Source: Lateolabrax maculatus (Eukaryota > Chordata > Actinopteri > Acropomatiformes > Lateolabracidae). From it: a DNA stretch of 64,000 bases. The translations under genes were made by a program, and so were the position numbers. This document shows positions 1-14,300 of the stretch, in pieces. The notes beneath the pieces were generated by a model. It had not been told where the DNA came from and ran no database searches. It worked only from the letters and a program-made list of their open reading frames with translations. The stretch lies in the NCBI GenBank assembly GCA_031216445.1, contig CM062204.1:16551001-16615000 (forward strand), read 5' to 3'. The first letter of the stretch is position 1, and every line of letters begins with the position of its first letter.

Positions 1-1477
1 TCACTCTTTTCTCCTCAATTCTTACATTTTGTATTGCAGCTGAGAGTCTGGCAGTGTTAGAGTCTCTTTCTTACTCTGGGTCATACATAACTATTCATGG
101 TGCACAACTGTTTCTCTACCTGGGAAATCTGTGCTGACAATCTTCGTCTCTAAACTAAAGGTGTCTGACCTGTATTTTTCCAGATACAATTTACAGAGTA
201 CTCATGCTTATTGAGCCACACATGATGATAAATTACATTTAATAAATCTGTCACACACAGTTATTCAGTGATGACTGATGATGTGTAGAAGCTCAGCTTT
301 ACTTTAAACACAGTGCCTGGACAGGGCTTCCTGGACAGAGAGAGCATCACACAAACACTTATAGCCTGTAGTTGTTGTTTACAGTCACATACTGTATACA
401 CATTCACATTGTCTTCCTAAAAAAACACTTTACCAGACTCAAATGGACCACTAACATACAGCAACCGTGTGGTCACTCAACTTGAATTTCTCATCTCAAA
501 AAAGGAGACTGAATTTTTTTCTTTAGTTTTCTTCATCTCTCCATCTTGTACTTCTCTGACATAAGTCTCTTTTGGGCGAGTGGGAAGAAAAGCAGGGAAA
601 GAAATGATAGGATAGGTCTGTATTTTAACTAGGTCAGACCCTGCAGCAACAGACTCACAGAGAGATCAGAAATCATTTTACTATTGTATTTAAAGTAAAA
701 TATGAAAAGAATACGTACAACAACGTGCATGCTGTGCAGGGTAATGATATAAAGCTGCATAGTTTTACATCTTCCCTGTCTCTTTAGTAAATGCCTCTAG
801 ATCAGAGAAATACAATGCACAGGCATGAATGTTGATCAAAGCACGATATATTATAGATTCTTTTTAGCCGCTGTAGTAGTCATAAGATTGAAAATGTTGG
901 ATTCTTAGTTTGATTTTAATTTTTGGGTATTCATCTATTTAACTGATTTGAGCATGGTTTCATTGTATTTTGAAAAAGGCTATTGATTGATAAAATAGAA
1001 GTTGTAGGATGCATTAGGTGTACTACCAAACACTGAAAGGCTTCAGATACTCTTACTCTTACTTCAGCTTATGAAACCTGCTGATAAAGCATCCATAACA
1101 GCTGATTTGGCCAAAGCAAACATTTAATGTTGATAACAATCTTCCATAGGCCAAAGGGTGATGTGAAGGCGCGTCAGGCTTCAGGCAGACCTGCTGCAGT
1201 TAAAAGCGCAGCAGAATTTGGCGTCTTTGGTCGAAAGCCACTGGCAGGTTGGACGCTGTTTGGCAGGCTGGGTATGTTTTGTGCTCCGGGGAATTAAGCA
1301 ACTCAAAACACTCTGTAGGCTCGTGTTTTGGCCGTTACAGCCCCCAGGCTGTGCTAGAGCGGGCAAGTTCAGAGAGAGCCATACTGTAAACACACACATA
1401 CACACAGCTCCTCCCTCGATCGTCACTTTTTTACTATTCTCAACAGAGGGACTGGCAGAGTGCGAAGTACTTCTGTT

Positions 1478-1482
<5 letters not shown>

Positions 1483-1516
<34 letters not shown>
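1483..1516. repeat. (AC)17 microsatellite
   Basis: Uninterrupted AC dinucleotide run in the upstream intron of rab11fip4. Confidence 0.98.
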
Positions 1517-1521
<5 letters not shown>

Positions 1522-1982
1522 TATACTGTAGGACATGACTGTCCATCAGTGTCTTTGCCTGAAACAACAGCAGTCAGAAAAGCTTTAATTGGCAGCCTTG
1601 ATGAGGGCACATGTGCTTCTCTTCTCCCGAAAATGGTACTTGACTGACTGCTCAACATGTATCGTTTCTGTTTCACTCGTACACTTGAGTGAGTCAAAGG
1701 ATTCTCGTACGCATTCACCCTAATGGAAGAAAAGAAGTTCTTTAAATGCTTTGAAATGAGCAGTCAGGTTGCAAGTAAATACAGCCTTTACTGTGTATTT
1801 TCTGTTAGTGCAGCACAGGCATAATGTAGTTAATAAGAATGAAGGTATTATTAACTCTATAAATAGGAGTGTTATCCTTTATTTTTGTTCTGAGGGTATT
1901 TCTTTGTTATTATCACTTAATCGACTGGAAAGAAGTTATTCTGCCGATGAAGTAATAATTTAGTTGATGTAATAAAAAAAAA

Positions 1983-2012
1983 CTCCTCCTCCTCCTCCTC
2001 CTCCTCCTCCTC
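1983..2012. repeat. (CTC)n trinucleotide repeat
   Basis: About ten perfect CTC/TCC units form a pyrimidine-only tract that continues imperfectly to about 2020. Confidence 0.95.
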
Positions 2013-3749
2013 TCTTCCTCAAAACAAGCACATCAGGTATCAAACTTCCCGCTGTGTTAACTTCTCTAAGTGTCATGGTGGAATATAGAGGTGGGGCTGC
2101 CTATTTCTTTGCCTCACACTTTTTCTTCTGCAGGGAAATAAGTAGACTGGTCAAAGGAATGCTAAAGAGACCTTTATCCTTCGTTTTATTCTCTGTGACT
2201 CAGCTCCGGGCCCCATGTTGGCTCTTTGTAACAGCGCAGAGCCTCACTTTATGAATTGAATGGGTACTTTTTAATTTAGCTGTCCACTGGCAAGCACGTT
2301 AGTGTGTGTGTTTGACTGGGTATGAGATACTGTTGGGATGTAAAAGAAAAAGGAATGCATTAGTTGGATATAAACAGATAATCCAGTTAAAACAACATTC
2401 AATTTTTGCCGTAATATTTGTAATTTTCAGACCATCTCATAAGTGTATGGCCAAGAAAGCCTTTTGAATTTTTGTCAGTTGGTTTCTATTTTTTTTTACT
2501 ATATATTACTATACTTTTCATCTGAACCTGCGTGCACAACCTCTCTTTTTTTTTAATTAAGTAATATAGCCCAATGTGTTACTATAGCTGATTATTTATT
2601 TGCTTTCCAACTTGCATTTCTCTGGACCTCTTCCAATTACATAAACAACTTCCAGTTTTTAGAGAAAAAAAACAATATGCAATATAGAATGCAATTTTGA
2701 CTTTTTCTCACTCTTACATATACAGTAGAAACAGAGAGTAGTTTTGTGTTACACCCCTAGTATGGGGTATAGTATAGTAGAAAAGTCGCTGTTCAGCTAA
2801 GATTTCTACGTCAGGATGACAAGTCAGGGTTTTTTATGTGTGTGTGAAAGAGAAAAAGAGAGCAGTCTGAATTTTTGTTGCTGAAATCTTTTATTTATCT
2901 GTAATTTTGTCTAATACCGACCTCACAGTCCTAAAGCTACTTTGTTATCTCCCTCTCCCACATCTTTCTTCACAGCTCTCACACTCTTGTCTAATCTCAC
3001 TCTCACACTGTACTGCTAATTTCTTTTCATTCCTTCTCTGGTTTTGTTCCTTATGCCCTCTTTTTCTTCTCCTCACTTGTTGTAGCTTGATGCTGTAGCT
3101 GTATTCTTCTCTTCTATACTTTTTCTTCCTCCCCACCTCAATCCATCCATGCCTATTTCAATCCCTTTTCACCTTTCTGTTTCTCACTGCCCAACATATG
3201 ACTCACCCTGCTCTCTCTCCTCTCCGATTACCTCTTCACCCTCCCTGTGTGTTTCAGCTGTTCAGTCATGCTGAGATAAGTCCTTGTTCTCTGTTGCATT
3301 AGACTGGATTTTAGCAGTTTTGAGTGAAACTGGATGGAGCAGGACCTGTTACCTTTGACCTGTTGCCCTTTCACCCCTCTTGACTCCCAGACCTCCTATG
3401 TGAACATAAGTCCATTCCCACAGTGAAGGAATTTACTAAATGGGAAATCCAACCTTGATTTGTGAACAGCTCTCCTAAAACTCAAAACAAGTTAAGGCCA
3501 TTTTAATGAATTCCAAAGGACTTCTGTTGTTTAAAAAATGTAATTGCAATAATTGAAATTTGGATATATTTTGGAGAGATCTACAAAATGATCCGCACTT
3601 AAAGCACTGTTTTCGTTGTTGGGATGAAATACAATGTTACTGTTTTTACACGTCAGTGTCTGTAAATTTGTTTGTAAACTCACTCATCGATAAACTCTTT
3701 CTCCCCCTCATTTTCCCCTATCTTTGCCTTTCTTCCCATCCTTCTCCAG

Positions 3750-4000
3750 GGCGGTGAGCAGGAGCGGCTTTGTCCGGTCATCATGTGCACGCGGGCCATT
3801 CCTGACCCCGTCCCTGAGTGTCAGCTGTTCCCAGGAGAGGTGGAGGAGCCTGAAGAGGAGGTGGCAGACGAGGGCAGGGAGAGGGAATCAGACAGAGACA
3901 GTGCTGTGGAAAGCACACAAGGGTCAGACACCTCAGACGGGCTGATCAGACCGAGCGATAAGGAGGACGCACTGGGGGATCTCTTTTTCCCTGGGGAGAA
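3750..4000 (+). CDS. rab11fip4: rab11fip4 coding exon 1 of 12 visible
   Basis: The acceptor is a pyrimidine tract ending CAG at 3749 and the donor is gtaagc at 4001. The exon codes residues 1-83 of the visible protein, an acidic linker rich in Glu, Asp and Ser that begins GGEQERLCPV. The frame is open to the acceptor. The ATG at 3783 is internal, because coding sense continues upstream of it. It ends in phase 2. Confidence 0.9.
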
Positions 4001-7000
4001 GTAAGCCCTGTTCCATCTTTTTTATACTTCTGCTTTCTGACCATGCATCTGTCCCACTGTCTCTAAATGTTACATCAGTTCACATTCGATTATGCTCCTT
4101 GTTCCAGTGCTGCATACAGTAGAAAGTTTCATTCACAGAGACAAATGTCTCAGCTTGAACTCTCTAAAAAAAAAAATTTCCTTTTGTCTACAAGTGATAT
4201 TTTGGGAAAAAAAGGTATCCTCTGAAAGTATCATATACCAAAGGCTACTTTTGTATTCATGGGTCATCATTATTTCAGATCATGATCTGAAACCAATTGT
4301 AGACTTCTACCATTAGTTATGGAGTGCCTTATGTTTTAATTCACTACCCGAAATGAAGATAATGAAAGCAGAGCGTCAGTAAGTATAACACCAACCTTTC
4401 CCACTTTTTCACCAGGTGTGGTCAGACCAGCATTTCAGTGACTTCTGACCTATCGACGCGTTCCTCGGCTTCTCTGAACGAGGAGCAGTTTGAGGACTAC
4501 GGAGAAGGGGAGGAACCAGACTACACTCCCAGCAGCCCCTGCCCGGACGACGAGACTCGTACCAACGGATGCTCCGACCTTGGCTCATCTGTTCCCTCTA
4601 GGTAAGAGAGACAAAGTAACATTGTCATCTCCCACCTAAATTGATCATGAGACGGGACGGATAACGATCACCTTATTCTGGCTTGGTGTTGGTGGACTGG
4701 TCAATACAGTGGCGGTATCTGCTATTTTTGGACACTCAACTTTTGTCAAACACTTTCTCAAACTCTTGATGTTTCTGCTTTTTACCCAAGTTACCTTGTT
4801 GCAACAGTTATATGAACACCACACATGCTGGTTCTGTAGCTAAGTAGGTGATAATGGATTGATTACTTTGTGTACTGATGACCTACTTCAGTTCAAAATC
4901 AGTGGACTGTTGTTTTGGGCATGACAGGGAGTGATGGAAAAACTCAGGTCAAGGTAATTACTGCACAAGTAGTCTTAACTAGCTTTGAATGATAGCATTT
5001 CCTCCAGGCCCAGTGGCAAATATTTGGTGGCCCAGCACCGGTCTGCAGACCAGGGGTTGGGCACCTCTGTTCTATGAGATGCAGATAATTAAACATTTAA
5101 TTTGTGTGTCACTGTTTCTCAAAGGTTAAGTTATGAAGAAGACATTGACCAGTTTCAGTTTTTTCAACTCTTATCAAATATGATGGACTTGAGGCTCCAC
5201 TCTGTGAGCTCCATAAATCATTACCTGACTCATATTATTCTGAGTCTTGACTGTAGAAGTGTAGTTTAGGAGTTCTTGCCTTTAAGGCCACTTTAATATT
5301 CATCAAAAGCCTGTGTTTAATGGGATTAAGTCTCCAGGCGGATAGACTGGCAATACCGCTTCATGCTCTTTCCGCGCATACCAAGCAGACAAAACTCACC
5401 ATGGAGATTTAATTTCAAAATGAGGCCCTGATTTACAAGAAGTCTTAGACAACTCAGCATGGGAAAAAAGTTTTAATAACTACAATACAAAGTGGGTTAA
5501 AGGTGCACTCGCTGATTTTGGTAAAGTGCCTCCAAAACCAAAAATGTTGACTTTTTGAGGTTGAGGTTGAGATTTTAAAACTCAGCCGTGAACTGTGTTG
5601 ACTTATATGAACAGTGAGCTGGGAGAAAATAATGGGAGAGTTACTGAAAACTATAATAAAATGATGTAAAACCTTGAAAGTGATAATGTATTATTGCTTT
5701 TGGCAACAGATTTGGTAATGAGGTCGTTGAAGTTATATTTCTGGATTTAAATATTCATTACAAAGTAATATTACTGAGTTTCTGTGTAGCAAAGGATATG
5801 TCACTGAAAAAATGGATCCTCTCATAGATGGTCAGAACTTTTTTTCTTTCTCTTCTTCTCAATCCTTGATATCCCTTTCTCTCTCTGTTTCAGTTTCAGT
5901 TTTTATGGGTATTATTTAGTGGATAGCCTAATCAATTGTCAAGGGGTCTTGGCATGGGCTACATGGTTTTATATCAGCCTCACTTCTCTACACACGAAAG
6001 TGGTGTCTCAAATGGTCGTATGTTCACACATGCACATGTAATCAAAGCCAGTTCAATTTAAAATGACTTCTTGTTAGTGTAGTGGCAGATAAAAACTGTG
6101 TCTGTGTGTGTTTACAGTGCGGGCCAGACTCCTCGTAAGGTGCGTCAGCATTACACTGGTGAACTAATGGATGTCTACTGTTCTCAGTGCAGCAAAAAGG
6201 TCAACCTGCTGAATGACCTTGAGGCTCGCCTCAAAAACCTCAAGGCTAACAGGTAAGACACACACACGCATACAAACACAACACAGTACTACACAAGATC
6301 TACACCCACAAAATGCCAGTTGTTACAACTTCATTACGGATTAACTTTGTGAGTAAAGACATTTTTACACAGTTTTTAGCCCTTTCCTGCCATTTTGACT
6401 CAGGGGTTACTGTTTGCTCTGTGGACAGTTTTATAGTGTAATGTTGTAATGTTGTTATAGCGGCATTTGAAGTCCCCCTCCTACTGTTTCGTGCCTGAAC
6501 AAACACACCATCATCATTCACATGCACACACACTCACACAAACACACTAATTGATTGTTATATAATGCTGTCACTCCTGTGCTTGCCTCATCAACCATTG
6601 TAATTGGGAATCTATTATTGGAAACATAATCCGTGGTGACCATTAATAGCTGTACTGTCCACCTGCAAACACAAGCGCACATACACGCAGACACAGTGTT
6701 ATTTGAGAACAATAAATGTTGTATAATAATGTTTTTGAATATAGTGTGAACTGTGGACTCTTTTTCTTTGTTACTTGAACCCTTTGCTGGCTCAGCAGTA
6801 TTTCTCCCTGGAGGAGGAATGGCTCTATAATCTAACATGGCTCTACTAATTAGACCCATGCTTTCCCCTTATGAATAATGAAGTAGAGATGGACAGAAAG
6901 GAAGAATTAGAGAGTGGAAAGAGCAAGAATAAAAGAGTGAGATATTATCGATTGGAAAAATTACTTTGAATAGAGTGAGCTCATAGGAAGTGGATACAGA

Positions 7001-8327
7001 CTAAATAGGATGTTGGAGGGGATTGGATTTTGGTGAAGAAGGAAGATAAATATTAAAGCATGAGTAGCAGGTCATGAAACTGTCTAAATAATTAACAAGG
7101 TACCATATAGATCAAGCCAAAGGATGAAGGATTTTAGGCAAGACCAAATGGATTCAGAGTAGACAGATGAAGGAGCTTTTGCCACAAAACAGCGTAAAGT
7201 ATTTAAAGGATCACTTGTGCATGTCGAGCTCCTTTAAACGCAATGAATTTGATTAATTGCCCTCACTGAAGCAAGGGGAATACAAACATTAAGTTAGTGG
7301 GTGTAGTTTGGTTCATTTGATGCAAACCAAAGTCGATGTAAAACACTGCATTTTAGGTCTCACTGACAAATATATGGATGTATTCATGTCAAATAGTCTT
7401 TGTCTAATTCAGGGTATCTCAATGTGCATTAAGTTTTAAGAATATTTGTGCATTTAATGGAGGAAGTAATGGTTGAAGATTTGTAGCACAACCCCAAAAA
7501 TGCACTGCTCATATATGTAAAAACACAAAGCAAACTTTTTGAATTAGTTTCAAGATGACTTTCCCTCAAAAAATATAGAAATAATAAATGTGTGCATTTT
7601 GTGCAGATGAAAGTTCTGATATTAAAAAAAAACTGTAATTCTGCTCTACAATTTATTCTCCTGGACCTCTTCAAAGAGAGGCCATCAGGTTAACTGAAAC
7701 GTTAGCTGCAAGGGAATTGTGTAGTCACTCAGGATTATTCTACTGTACTGTATTCATTCAGCCTCACCAGGAGTTGATGATAATGTTAGTTATATGTCTA
7801 TATCAACTGTCATTTGTGTGACCCTACAGTATATTTGCTCATTTTTGTTAATCCAGTGTGAAACCCAGCACAGTCAGACACATCAGACTGAAAGAGTCTT
7901 TGGGCTTTTGTTCCCCTGAGACAGTTGCTGAGCTGACAGAAACCCCCGCTCACTGAACCAGGAGTGAAATTGTATTATCATTGACATGTCCTTCAGTGTT
8001 TCTTTCTCTCTCTCTCTCTTTCCTACATGTCTGCCACACTGAATAACCTAAATCTTAATTGCCATCGGCAGTTAGTTCCAGTGTATTGTTGAGCTGTGAG
8101 TCTAGACATATCCATGGCAATTTACTGTGATAAAAATGTCTTTCATTTTATTTTTTTTTTCCTTTGTAGCCCCAACAGGAAAATCTCCAGCACTGCTTTT
8201 GGAAGGTAGGCCACTCACCTGTATGTGTGTGAGTCCAAGTCTGCTTCTGTGTGTGTCTATAGGGAAGGTCACTCACTTGACCTCTGTGTGTTTATGCATT
8301 ATACAGCCTGTGTTGCACATGTTTGCG

Positions 8328-8361
<34 letters not shown>

Positions 8362-11300
8362 GCAAAATTAGTTATTGCTTCCTTATCAGTCAGCTGCCCC
8401 ATTGTGCTCTAACAGCAAGTTAATTATTCAGAGAAAATACAGGACGTCTGGATGGAATAACTCTCATCTGAAACAAAGCGTGCTGTAAAATATTTTGTTT
8501 TTGAGACTTGAGAAAAAGAGTTTAGACATCAGCTCTTTCAGTTGCAGCCATGTATCCCTCTTCATTGCCTGTAGATCTGTACTGGGTGAAATGTTTTGTG
8601 TCTAAGCTTTTGTCCTATTTGCACCCACACTAACTGAGTTATAGTGACAGAGTGAAAATGGCCTGTCAGACCTGATCTATGTATTCAATATAAGGTTTGG
8701 CTCTTTCCCCGAGTTCCTTCTACTGTCTTCTCTGTCTTGTTTGATTACTTCTTCCACTTTATTGCTGTCTTTATCTGTTCGACTGTTCTTTCTCCTTACT
8801 GTTCCTCTTTTTTTCATTTATTTCCTCTCCTCTCCTCTCCATATTACTAATCTCAGTAATGGATCAGAGCTTGCTGTTCTCAAGTTATTCCATCAGTGTA
8901 AAAGGGGGCAGCTATAGTCACAGCATGAATGTCACACTTGATGTGCGACGCAGTCAGATATACACACACCTGTGTGGGTGTCTATATAAAGCATCTAAAA
9001 CAAGGCGTGTGTGTGTGTCTCTGCTTGGCACTGTCCTTATAGTCCCATATCATCTATACTATTTTGCAGCAGCATCACTGAAGGTCATAGCACACTTCCT
9101 TTTCACTCTCACACATAATTTTGTGTGTGTGTACACACAAAATTATGCAAACGCACTCAGAACCAGCTGGTCTTCACCTGGATCTATTCTCGGCAGGTTC
9201 TTTAAGTTTGGGTCTCTGTGTGTTTGTGCAGGCAGCTGCTTCACAACAGCAACTTGAGCAGCAGTAACGGCAGTACCGAGGACCTTTTCCGAGACAGCAT
9301 CGACTCCTGTGACATCGACATCAATGAGAAGGTATGAATATGTTTATGTCCTTTTGTGTGTCTGCAGTTCTGTTTGTCCGTATGTTGATCTGTGTCAGGG
9401 AAGTAAAAATAACCCCTCCTGTGTCTGTGTGACTACTGAAAACTCAAAAGATTAAATATATCTCACGTTCAGCATTTTTTACGCTCTTAGGACTAAATTC
9501 ATGGAGAGTGAAGGATTGTTCCTGGTGGATGCACAGCTTAAATTGAGAATGCTAATTCATAGGATTAGCCCTGCTGTCAGGATTCCTGGACATGTGCAAA
9601 TTCAAGGAATAGGGTTGTCATTTTCAAGCCTTTAAAAACTTGGGAATTGCACAATTACTTTAAGAAAGTATGGAAAGTGTAGTAGTAGTAATAATAGTGC
9701 TTTCAACCATCGACTCACTTTAGTTTTATCTAATATTTCTTGTTTTGTTGAGGGATATTTTCCTAATTTGCCAACCTTTTTTGAGCATGCATCATCTTAA
9801 ATCTTTAAATATAATTGTCAAACTTTATTATGTTTATGGTGTGAATTCAGATTTTACTAAACTGCCTCTGTATCTATCAGGTGAGTTCTTTGGAGAAGAA
9901 GGTGGCCGAACTCGAGAATGAGATTCTGATGAACGGTGATCTCAAGTCCAAACTGAAGCACGAGAACACACAATTTGTACACAGGTAGAGTCAGAAAAGA
10001 TTTATTAAGGAACAAATAAATGACCAGCCCAGTACCATATTATACAGATTAATCTCTGCAACTTCTCATTGTTAAAAGGTTGAAACAGTTTTTTTTCCCC
10101 AAGCGACTAATCTTGCAGACATAATGCAACAGAGTGTCGCAGAAATTGAGAATTCACTGTTTCAAAAACACTCAGTTATGATACTGAATTGAATGAATTT
10201 GTGTGTTTATCATCTCAGGGTTCATGAACTGGAGGAGCAGCTGAAAGACCAGGAGACGCGAGCAGAACAAAATCTGCAGGAGGAGCTAAGACGACACCGA
10301 GAGGCCTACAGCAAGATGGAGAGAGACAAGAACACTCAGATAGAGCTGCTGACCAACCGGTGAGAAACACACAAATAATTAAGAATATTAGTGCACAAAA
10401 AATGTATGCAGTTGCATGAATTCATTAAAGTGAATAATCTAATCCTTAGATACAGTTTGAATTTGGGTTTTTTAATGTAAAGAACTGGACCACATAGTAT
10501 TGCTCTTAAGTCCTGGATATGGACATTGACTGTATAACTGTAGGCTAAACAAAGCTTAAAGATCCTTCCAGGGTCTACATCATATACTGTGGATGTTTGC
10601 TTAAACCGGTGCCTTAGCTGACTCTGAGACACACTCAGTTTATAAATAAAAGTAAACTGATGAACATTTTGTTTTTTTTAGAGTTAAGCTGTTGGAGGAC
10701 GAGAACGGTGACATTTCTCTTAACATGTGTCGGCTCAAATCACAGACAGAGAAACTGGATGAGGTAAGCCATAGTTACTTTTTGTCTTTCTTTGTATATT
10801 TGCTTTCTTTTATTGAACCTCAACAAAGTTCTAATATCCCTTTCAAAAATAGCAGTTTCCTTAATAGTTAAATAATGTTCAACATGTGCACACACACATA
10901 CACAAAGATAATGAGTCATTTTGTCAAAGGTTAGAAACAGCCTTTGGGTGTTGAACCACACCTCTATTTTGAAATAGTACATATGTAAATTACACCAAAC
11001 CAGTTAGTTGTCACCTCTAGCTGTGTGACCAAAAGTGTCACAGAAAATAGAAAACATAACTCTATATGAAAATACTTGTATGTGGAAACTATTTGAATAA
11101 ATGTACACAGAAAACCTTTGATACCAAAACCTGTTTTGTTTAATAGTATCCATACAAAAGTGTCTATATTTATATAAGTGGATATATTTTGTGGGTTTTC
11201 AGATTTTGAATGATTTTACTGTAAATAGGAATGCCTATCTCACAAGTGAGTGTGTGCTCATCTGATCTGACGTGACTGAAACACAAAAAAAACACAAAAC

Positions 11301-14300
11301 CATAACTGTGTTTGCATGTCTGTCCTCAGGAGAAGCAAAGGATGACAGACAAGCTGGAGGACACCAGTTTGCGCCTGAAGGATGAGATGGACCTCTACAG
11401 GAAGATGATGGACAAACTGAGACAGAACAGGCACCAGTTCCAGAAAGAAAAGGAAGCCATGCAAGAGGTGGGAGGTTCTATTTTAAGCAGTCAGACACAT
11501 GCACATAGTGGGTTGTTTGCTCTACTGCTCACTCTGTTTCTTCTCTGTACCTCTTCTCTCTCTTACTGCAATTATGCTTGCTCATACATCTACACCTACA
11601 AAATACTGCACTGGCATTATGTAACATTGTTCATCTGTCCTTTCTCTGTGTGTAGCTGATAGAGGACCTGCGTCGAGAGCTGGAGCATTTACAGCTCTTC
11701 AAGCTGGAGGCCGAGAGGTCTGGCCGCAGCCGCAGCTCTTCCTCTGGGCTGGCAGACTTCAACAGCAGGACCAGGGAGGTGGAACTAGAGCACGAGGTCA
11801 AGCGGCTCAAGCAGGTACTGACGAAAGGCTCTGTTCAAATGTCTTTGTTGTGCCTAGTCAACAAAGTCAGTAAGTACCGTAGCTACTGAGTGTGCTTTAT
11901 GATACGGAGATAACCATGGAATGCTTTCACATTGATTTTAGAGAGTGGGAAGCAACATGGCGCCTGCTGTACAGCTTTATAAAATCTGTTGGCGTTTGCA
12001 CAACTGCTTGTCTCCAGGGCTGTTATACATAAGGAATGAAAGGACTTTCAAAAATATCTAAACATAAGACTTCATGAGAGGGTAATCACAGCGAGACGGG
12101 ATTTATGTGCTGTTGTTAGATGATCATGCCATGGTTTGGATGCACTGAAGAGTACAGGATGCAATGAGATGAGTAGCTTGCTTTGAAGTCCCAAAGCAAG
12201 CTACATAATTATACCCTCACAGATTAAATGCTGCCTATTATGCTGAGTACTTAATTTCTTACAGAATACTCATCAAGGTTGATTTTTTGAAAGCAGCAGA
12301 AGAGATGTCTTGGCTGACCAGTTGTTTTTATTGTATTTCAAACATTGAACAAATTACTTGTTTTCCTATCCTTGACTTCCAGTGTGTCAAAATTTGATAC
12401 ATTTTTATTGGTGAGAGGTTGATTTTATTTATCAGAAGTTCTTTCTTTTTTGGGGGGCGGGGGGGATTTTTGACCATTTAACATGTTTGACTGAGCATCA
12501 TGCTAGTTACTCTTAAGTCTCTGACTCTCCGTCAGTCCATTCAGGAATACATGAAATATTAAGTGTGCAGATTTAATAAATTAAGCCAATTTGAAACAGG
12601 GTGAGTCTGGGCACAATATATTATCATACATTACCAATGGGGATAGGGTAACGATGGCTTCTCTCATTACCTTAAAATCCCCTTTAAAAGCAGTACTGTC
12701 CTCAGCATGTTGTACTGATAATTTGGTAATTGAATGGAGTCGGGTTGGAGCATTGCTTCATCACAAATTATGAAGATACTAACTGCCACAGAGTACATGT
12801 GTTGCAGTAGTTTCAGTATTCCTAGATACAGTGACGTTTGCCTGCCACAGTTAGAGAATCAAATGTCAAGTTACTGTTTCCAGCCCTGCAGAGTGTACAT
12901 ACCTGGTGCACATTAGAGATAAGGGAGTAGATGAAAGTGTTTTTCAGATTTCCTCTCTGATGAGGTTAGTAAAAGTAGATGTTAACGCTCCTTGAAGTTG
13001 TGTAGAAGAGTGTCTCTCATTTTCACGACGTGATGATATGCATTAGAAATTATGCTTCCAAGTTCACAGCCAACCGAAAAGCCTAAAAGCAGAAGTTACT
13101 GAAACTACAGAGCCTTGAAGTAACTCTGTAAGTGATCTCTAACCAGTCAGTTAGATTTGCTATTTTGCACAGCGTGTGTATCTTATCAGCGACTAAGATG
13201 ATAAGGTCCATGTCCACTTGTAGTCTCAGAGCAAACTTGTCACACTAAGTGCAGGCAAGCAAGAAGGGGAATTATGATAATGTTTTTTTTTTTACCAGCT
13301 TCAATCTGCAGACACTTTTTCTTTATGACTTTCTCTCTCAATATATCAACTTCTTATCCCGAGCTACTTCCTGCAGTTTTAGATTTATAACAATTTAATG
13401 TGATTGTCCGTGGTTGGACAAATTATGTAAGTTAACAGCTTTAATTTGAGAGGCACTACCCTGTGACATCCATGAGGATAAACTCACTATCTTATGCTTG
13501 CCTGTGCACCTCTGTAAATGTCTGTATGTGTGTGTCCAGCGATTTGTGTCCCAGGACTTTCTTCCCCCTGAATTCCAGCACCTGGTGTTGTCTGGGGCTC
13601 GGCTCCGTCCTGGTCTGATGGTAAAATTGCTTCTGTGACCTTTGACCTCCCGATTAACCACTAATCACAATGGAGTAGAGTGAACTGAATTGGGGTCAGT
13701 GCTGCAATTCCCCTCACTAATGGTTAAGGATAGAACAAGGGAAAAGCTAACCGACCTCTTGTCAGCACTCAAAGGCAACTTAATCATGGAGCTTTCATAA
13801 CACACCAGACAGAGCAGGGGAGCAGTTTGTTCTGTAACACGCATAACCCATGTTACGTCTTGTAGGTGTTGCCACACTAGATGTGCATTGCTGTGTTTGC
13901 TGCTGGATGAGGTACCACGTGCAATGTTTTGTTGAATGGGCTGAGTGATGCTTGAGTAGCGGCCATTTTTAAAAAATGCATCATCACTCGTGATACACTT
14001 TTGTGGTCCTGAGACATATCTCATTCTCTTCCTCCCTTTCCTCTACCTCCCACCCTGACTCTGCATTTTAGGAGAACCAGAAGCTGAAGGAGCAGAACGA
14101 CGAGCTTAACGGTCAGATCCTCAGCCTCAGTCTATATGAAGCCAAGACGCTGTTTGCCACACAGACCAAGGCCCAGTCTCTAGCTGCGGAAATAGATAAT
14201 GCCTCCAGAGACCAGGTAAAATCACATGCAGCCGTTAGAGCATAACTGTATTACTGGGCCATATCACAGCAGAACAGTGTGCTGGATATTACATTATTGT

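Larger units (their letters stand above)
1..3749 (+). other. rab11fip4: Upstream intron of rab11fip4 (partial)
   Basis: I see no coding exon here. The first recognisable exon begins at 3750 after a pyrimidine-rich tract ending in CAG, and its reading frame is open at the acceptor, so the gene starts outside the window. The stretch is AT-rich and carries an (AC)17 run at 1483-1516, a (CTC)n run at 1983-2012 and a pyrimidine-rich patch around 2950-3240. Open frames in it are short, and those at 1181-1718 mostly read through the (AC)n run. Calling it intron is an inference from the truncated protein. Confidence 0.7.

Noticed and set aside
3783..4004. ATG at 3783 as the start of rab11fip4
   Set aside because: The frame stays open to the acceptor at 3749, and the family needs about 107 more N-terminal residues. 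It is an internal methionine.
11312..11659. 115-aa frame as an independent gene
   Set aside because: It is rab11fip4 exon 11330-11467 with intron read on both sides.
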